This document shows, one piece after another, positions 58,516 through 64,000 of a DNA stretch of 64,000 bases. Both the position numbers and the translations under genes were made by a program. Origin of the DNA: Topomyia yanbarensis (lineage: Eukaryota; Arthropoda; Insecta; Diptera; Culicidae); the NCBI RefSeq assembly GCF_030247195.1, contig NC_080670.1, positions 209,238,546 through 209,302,545 of the forward strand. The letters run 5' to 3'. Each line of letters opens with the position of its first letter. Positions within the stretch are counted from its first letter, which is position 1. The notes under the pieces were generated by a model that made no database searches, was not told where the DNA came from, and was given only the letters and a program-made list of their open reading frames with translations.

Positions 58516-59110
58516 TGAAACTTTTTCCACTCTATTTTTTATTTTAGTTGTATATAAACTTTCCGCTTTACTTGTTTAGGAGACAGACAGCATTGCTTTC
58601 AGCCAGAGGTCTATCGTACCACAATAGATCTAAATACTGGTCGCAGTGGTTCGTCTCCTATTAAAAAATTTGCATCGCTCCACAGTGGTTTTTTCGCCCA
58701 TGGTGCGATCTATTAATTATGCCTAAATCGTTAAATTTGGATCAATGAAGTCTTCGGAGGAATTAGCCGACACTATAAGCCCTTTCATATGGTGTTGTTA
58801 TTTTAACGGTTAATCTCCCTAAAAGTGAGTTATATTTACTAACTTTCTTGCAAGCGCGCATATTAAAATTATGTCTTCAGCAAAGTTGTAGAGCAAGCCT
58901 TTGCCAACAACTTTGCTGAAGACACTAAGTCTTTATCTTTAATATAATCGACATTATTGCTGGTGGTTTGTGGGTGATCTCTTTAAAACCAATTTAACAA
59001 TATAACATGATGATCCAAGACCTCTATTTTGACGTTGTAGTTGTAGTGATTGATCCCCCTTGAAGTGAGAACATAAAACATAGCCGCAAAAAAATAACCT
59101 GAACAGTGGT
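58516..59110. repeat. Dispersed non-coding repeat with internal duplication
   Basis: ACTGGTCGCAGTGGTTCGTC at about 58635 resembles AGTGGTCGCAGTGGCAAAGT at about 59105, and the part between carries the hairpin at 58872-58924. No coding capacity. Confidence 0.45.
58872..58924. repeat. Perfect 18-bp inverted repeat
   Basis: TGTCTTCAGCAAAGTTGT (58872-58889) and ACAACTTTGCTGAAGACA (58907-58924) pair perfectly around a 17-nt loop. The word recurs in altered form near 10590 and 28540, so the palindrome marks a dispersed repeat family. Confidence 0.85.
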
Positions 59111-60934
59111 CGCAGTGGCAAAGTTTCCCCTAACAAAAAAATATGATAAAGCATCCCAGAGGACACTATTGCTGTACGCTTTACCGTTTTCGCGTGAATA
59201 ATTTGAAAATAGCGAAAAATAGTGGTAGTTCTGTACTAGTGAATATGTGAAAGTGTGGTAGTGCGAATAATATTACCACACAAAAAGGTGGGAGGAAGTT
59301 TGTGTGCATCATCAATATGTAGACAAACCTTTCCATAGCTGAGAACAGCTGCACGGAGCGAGTATTTTTTTTTTGAATTTTTATATTATGCCAAATTTTG
59401 AGTAGAGGAAAGTGAATGCAATTATATGAGTGTTCGGGCATTTTTTATATTGACTGTACTTTATGATTGAAATAGATAGCTGGACTAGTTGAACGTTTGA
59501 TAATTTTTGGCCCTTGGTTTCTTGTCCTATTTGCAGCCTCATTGGCAGTCAGAAGAGCGTGTGTATTTTGAAGTAGAATACTTGTAACTATGGGGGTCCC
59601 GCTTTAAAAATTTCGGATGGACTGATTTTTAAACGAGAATATCCGCTGTTGCACAGAATAAAACAAATTTTTTTTGTACTATCTAATTTGAAATGGACAC
59701 CAAAAATAACAGAAAAAAATACATTTGTTGGAAGCAGGTATTATCTGGGCCATGATTGGTCCGTACAATTTGACCAAGCAGCGAGTGTTGCCCAGAACTC
59801 CCCCTTGGCCATCCAGTGAACTGCGATACATGTATAAAATAAGAATTCGTCAGTTTGCAGCTGCTGCGCGATTCACGTCAGCTCGCATTCTTCGGTGGCA
59901 ATGCATGGCCATGACTGCCACTGATGGCACTGATAGTATTTCATTCCAATGATGCACTGGCGTGCCAGTTTCATGCAACTTTTGGGCATCGTCCTAAAAA
60001 GAATGAATACAAAGGTTGACGTTACTCTACGTTACTTCGATGAACGGTTTCATAGAGCTCAATTCCTCAGAAGTTTTATGGTTGAAATGGAGTTTTGGGT
60101 GGCGAACAATCACACTTTTATTCTAATCCTTTGATTGTATATCTCATATTTCTCGATCCTGCTCTTTAAGTGTTCCGTTTGAGCGTTGTATGGAAAAGTC
60201 CATCGAAATAAGTTGAGTGCATTTTTCCTGTGTGCATTAGCACGTTCCCTACTTCAAATCTTTCAGTCTCATTGATGTTGTGTATGAACCTCTCCGTATA
60301 GAAGCTACATGCAACTACATTTTTTTGACATTCAGTAATCGCACGGTACGGATGAGCAAGAGTCGCTTTGTCGGTTGTTATCCGATAATTAGATCTCTGG
60401 ATTTATCACTGGAACGTCTTGAAAATATTTATTATATTGTGTCATTCGGTTGATGTTCAATCGCATGCACGTTCCTTTGGTCGGACATGTGTTGCTTGGG
60501 ATGAATACAATAAAATGTTATTTCTAACCATATCGTCACGATTATTTGTCACGTGCGTACATTCGACTATCTATTCTAAGATCAAATTTGATATAGATCT
60601 CAATTTGCATTGTTCAGAACACAAATTGGGAACGCATAATTCATTTACTATAGCGTTAATATGAACACTGAATAAAATTATTTCATGATATTATCTGATC
60701 GTTCGAATACTTCTCAACTGCATTAAATAAAAGCAACACTCGGCTGCCCGGTATTCAAATTGCACCGCACAGCTTTTTAAATAGTTTCGATCAAATTATG
60801 AGCATATTGCTCAGATCGTATTGTCCCCAAAGCACATCCTGGTCAGTTCCGCTACAAAAATAATTTCTTTCCCGTGATCCTTGGAGAGATGTGTGAGTAG
60901 TCTCGGTCTCTGGCTCAATTTACTGCCAAATAAC
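59111..60934. other. Low-copy DNA, nothing recognised
   Basis: TATAAAAT at 59834 is TATA-like but the nearest TCAGT lies only about 15 bp downstream, so it is not a convincing core promoter. ORFs lack domains. Confidence 0.4.
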
Positions 60935-61078
60935 CAAGTAGCACTAAAACGTAGTCGTATATCTGCTTCAGATCTAAATACAGAGCCGGTAAACCATATG
61001 TGCTGATTTAGTGCTGATATAATGCCAAAAAAGGCGGAATATATTGTGATACAGTCGTGATTTGCTGGTTGGGATGTT
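60935..61078. repeat. Dispersed repeat, copy 2 of the pair with 11637-11800
   Basis: See the matched landmarks at the first copy. GCTGATTTAGTGCTGATATA, then ATGCC, is the best-conserved part. Confidence 0.6.
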
Positions 61079-63226
61079 AACAACTCTCCAAAGGAGACGT
61101 TAGTAGTGTAATTGCATCTATTCACATCTCTAATAATTGTCAATTTGACATAAGATTTTAACATAAGATAAATAATAAGTGATCCCGTTAAAAGTGTCCA
61201 ACCATTGAATAACAAACTGTATTCGTGTACAGAGATTGACAGCCATTAACAATGATTAGCGCGAGGTTTCTAGTGCACTCTAGATACCGGGAACAGATTG
61301 TGCGGACAAGTCTACCACAAAGGGGCTGGTTCGAGTTCGGGCTGAGGCTTGATGAAAAGGAAATGCTTTCCGTGCCGCAGAAATTTCGACAAACCACAAA
61401 GATGCCATCTAAGCCCATTATTGCTCGCTTTTCCCCCAATGATTCGGCTAGTGGATGCCAAACTTCGACGAATTCATCGGAACCTTTTCAAACAAACTCA
61501 AAGGCAACTACGCTTCCTCATCGGCAATAATCAAACAGCTTCCAATGAACGACCGATTATTTGTATTGCTAAAATTTTTACGAAAAAAAACCATTTCCCA
61601 TTTGGTTGCAGATACATTCCGTATTGTGTTCCCTTATTTACGTTTCTGCTTAAGCAGTCAAATCCCCCCAACCCACCATCCCAATCAACACATCCGGGAA
61701 GGATTTTAGCCAATACCAACATTTTTTTCCCGCCACCGATTGTTTATTTAGGTGCCAATAGCTTCTAGCCAAAGGGAAAAAGCACCATCTGGCAAAACTG
61801 TTGTCATGGTTTAAGCTATCCTCCAATCATCCCCGCTCCCCCCCCCCCTCCATGTCCTCCACAATCCTCCGTTTCTGGCTTCATCACGAAGGATGCCATC
61901 CAATCCGGGAGACAACCAACAGTCCACCAGAGCTCGCTAGAGTCGTAAAACCGGAGGAATAATATGTGTATGTGGGATATTCAATATGAAGCACTTTATG
62001 ATAATTGTATGTGCCTTCGTGTCTGCTCTCGCTGTCAAACCCAAGTCAAACCGGACAACCATGGGCGCATACACGCGATGATGTTCGAAGGTGGGGGTTA
62101 ACTATCGAAGTCAATCTGGTCGTGAGGAAAATGAATCGAAATGCTATTGTTAGGAAATCACAATATTAAAATACGATATCCCATAGTCTGAAGAGCTTCT
62201 CATCTCCCGGTTTTTGGTCGAGCTGACGATGAAGGGCGGGGGGAGGGTGGTATATGGGGGCTTGGCACCACGGGGAGGACAGTAATAATGAGGATATTCC
62301 ATGTTCAGCTAACATCAGCTTCGTTGATGTTGGTATTTGCAACGTTGCTGGAGCTGACGGGGTTTTCTCCGGGCAGGAAGGGTCGGTTATAGACGAAGCA
62401 AACACATTAAACTTGATGGAAATTTATGAGAAAAATTGTATGCGGGAGGCCCCGAAGGGCAACATCCCATGGGCCAACGAGCAGAATGAAAAAAAAATTT
62501 GCCTCCACTGAGAACAATCAACGAATAATTATAAACAAAAAAAGGGATGCGCTTGCTGAAGGGTGCCCTCAACAGCAATTTCTATTCGATAAGTGTACAT
62601 TCTTTCCGTTTCGATGGGCCAGCAATTAAATCGAAGTAGGGTTTCTGTAGTTGTATAGACCAAATAACGATGGCGATGGGGACGTCGAGCGCTTCCACCG
62701 ACGGGGAAAATCTCTGAAACCGTTATTGGTTCCGTTTATTTTTGCTACTTTAATATTGACGGTTGCCTTGTTTCGAGGGATTCCACTTAAAATATTGCTC
62801 ATTGGGGCCAGGTTAAACGAGCTGGAACGATAACACCGTTCGGAGGGTGGGGGGGGGGGGTAGGGAGTTGCCTGTGACAGCATGTACGTGTTCGCTTCGG
62901 TGAGCGATTTTCAACATGTTCGAGGCCATCATTTCTCGTTAAATAGTGTGTTTTCAGTCCATTCGTAACTTTCGAAGTAGTTACTCGTAGAATTTCGACT
63001 AATAAACCATGCGTCTCCATCAACGTAAATATCTATTACGTAATGTAAGGACGATAGTGCTTGTCCTGGTAATTTTGTGTTAATTAAAAATGTTATTATT
63101 CGGAAGATAACATCAACTTTTCTCATTAAAAATTCGATAACTAAAAGCATTTGATTACATTTTTTAAGCTGTTACAAAGCGTATATGTTAAGAGCCACAA
63201 TTAAAAGTAGAATCCTCGTGTATTTT
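61079..63226. other. Low-copy DNA, no recognised gene
   Basis: Overlapping ORFs at 61.2-61.8 kb on both strands without domains. C-rich run at 61838-61852 and G-rich run at 62846-62860. Nothing supports a gene model. Confidence 0.4.
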
Positions 63227-63699
63227 ATTTAAAGCTTGACGATGCCTTCACTGGTAGATGGCAAGGACACAATGTCAGCGGATCAGCCCATGAAATGAAA
63301 TACAAACAACCACTGTAGAATCGATTTAAACTTTGCCAAATATTGATCTGAAAATTAAAGCATGCATTCTTACGGATTCTGCTTACATGTAATTAATCAA
63401 ATTTCTGAAAGTAGTAATGTGTTGTGGAAGGAAATGATGTACTTACCTATTTCGGTAACAGTTAGGCGAGTGTCTCCGAACAGGTTGACCAGCACTAAGC
63501 GGGGTTTTTCTCAGTAGTTTTTATTTCCTATTCATATTATGTCAAATTGTTCTTAACGGGTACACGAGCGTCTCCAAGTAGGATGGTCAGCACTGACGGG
63601 TTTTTTCTCAATAGTTTCTATTTCCTATTCATATTATGCCAAATGGTTCTTTGATAGCTCCTTCGGATGGAGGTTGTTGAAGATGTAGTGGGAAATGAC
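63224..63699 (-). pseudogene. Decayed secreted-protein module, copy 4 (complete last exon and poly(A) signal)
   Basis: Minus strand. Acceptor AACTATTTCCAG, exon 2 at 63699-63447 (with an internal ~95-bp duplication; words KEPFG/KEQFD, IGNRNY, GDAR, VTEI), donor ATAG/GTAAGTAC, 99-bp intron (63446-63348), acceptor TTAATTTTCAG. Exon 3 (63347-63229) is exactly two bases plus 39 codons and reads QYLAKFKSILQWLFVFHFMG, one TGA, SADIVSLPSTSEGIVKL, TAA. AATAAA (63229-63224) overlaps the stop. This shows the direction and 3' end of the ancestral gene. Stops at the same places in exon 2 as copy 1. Exon 1 is not found before the window edge. Confidence 0.6.
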
Positions 63700-64000
63700 C
63701 TGGAAATAGTTTGTAAGAATTAGAACATAATCAGGTTAGAAAACAAAATTACAAGCTTAATTAATACCATTTTTACCTCTTGTCTATTTAAAAATAACGC
63801 CCATGAATAAAAATGTTCGGCAAATTTTGGATTCTATACTCAGAAATCTGAGTGTTGCCTTCTAGGACTGTAGGATTTCAGTTTTGGTTATTATAAGTGT
63901 AGGTAAATTAATCAGCAAAAGACCGGCAAAAGCAGAACGAAGGAAGCTTCTATTTTGATCTAAATAAAATTTTGATAAAGTCATGGGGTGGCTCTCATCA
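63700..64000 (-). other. Intron-1-like flank of module copy 4
   Basis: Corresponds to 49444-49620 (copy 1) and partly 53296-53440 (copy 2): AAGAATTA, a TACCATTTTTACCTCTTGTC stretch, AATAAAAA, then TTTTGGATT / CAGAAATCTGA words. An exon 1 might lie beyond 64000. Confidence 0.45.

Overview
This is repeat-dominated eukaryotic nuclear DNA, most likely from a mosquito (Culicidae, probably Aedes-like). That assignment is an inference from repeat types: a tRNA-derived SINE that looks like the mosquito Feilai family (about 3.96-4.11 kb), a LOA-type non-LTR retrotransposon whose ORF2 carries an RNase H domain (14.2-17.9 kb), Jockey-type reverse-transcriptase relics, a Tc1/mariner-type transposase relic, a short Helitron-like element, several MITE-like foldbacks and very long simple-sequence blocks. 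I found no gene that is clearly intact. The window reads as intergenic or long-intron DNA, with one GC-rich segment (about 35.5-38.4 kb) that looks like a promoter and 5' untranslated exon.

Layout: 0-3.6 kb is a 15-bp satellite with higher-order structure, followed by a 7-bp array. 3.6-13.7 kb holds a SINE beside a foldback element, MITE-like inverted repeats and a LINE 3' fragment. 13.8-18.3 kb is a nearly full ORF2 of a LOA-like element, broken by one stop and one frameshift, flanked by a ~50-bp direct repeat and abutting a Jockey RT scrap. 18.3-22.3 kb is mostly low-copy. 22.3-25.4 kb is A-rich simple sequence ending in about 900 bp of an 8-bp repeat. 29.0-32.8 kb is a ~150-bp satellite split by 2.5 kb of A-rich DNA. 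38.7-39.2 kb is a transposase relic. 39.7-43.9 kb is A-rich DNA with a Helitron-like insertion and a 360-bp repeat family. 44.5-48.3 kb contains a MITE, a tandem duplication, a 15-bp minisatellite and cryptic TTCTGGATT repeats.

The most unusual material lies on the minus strand from 49 to 63.7 kb. Four diverged copies of an intron-bearing gene module can be seen. One copy has a short first exon with a signal-peptide-like start. All have a middle exon, most have a last exon after a ~100-bp intron, and one last exon ends in a stop overlapping AATAAA. I read this as a decayed family of small secreted-protein genes that I cannot name. In the same interval are a histone H2A pseudogene with an unusual basic tail (56.6-57.1 kb), a second tRNA-derived SINE and a Jockey-type RT relic.

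There is no operon-like organisation. Neighbours share mobile-element history, not function.
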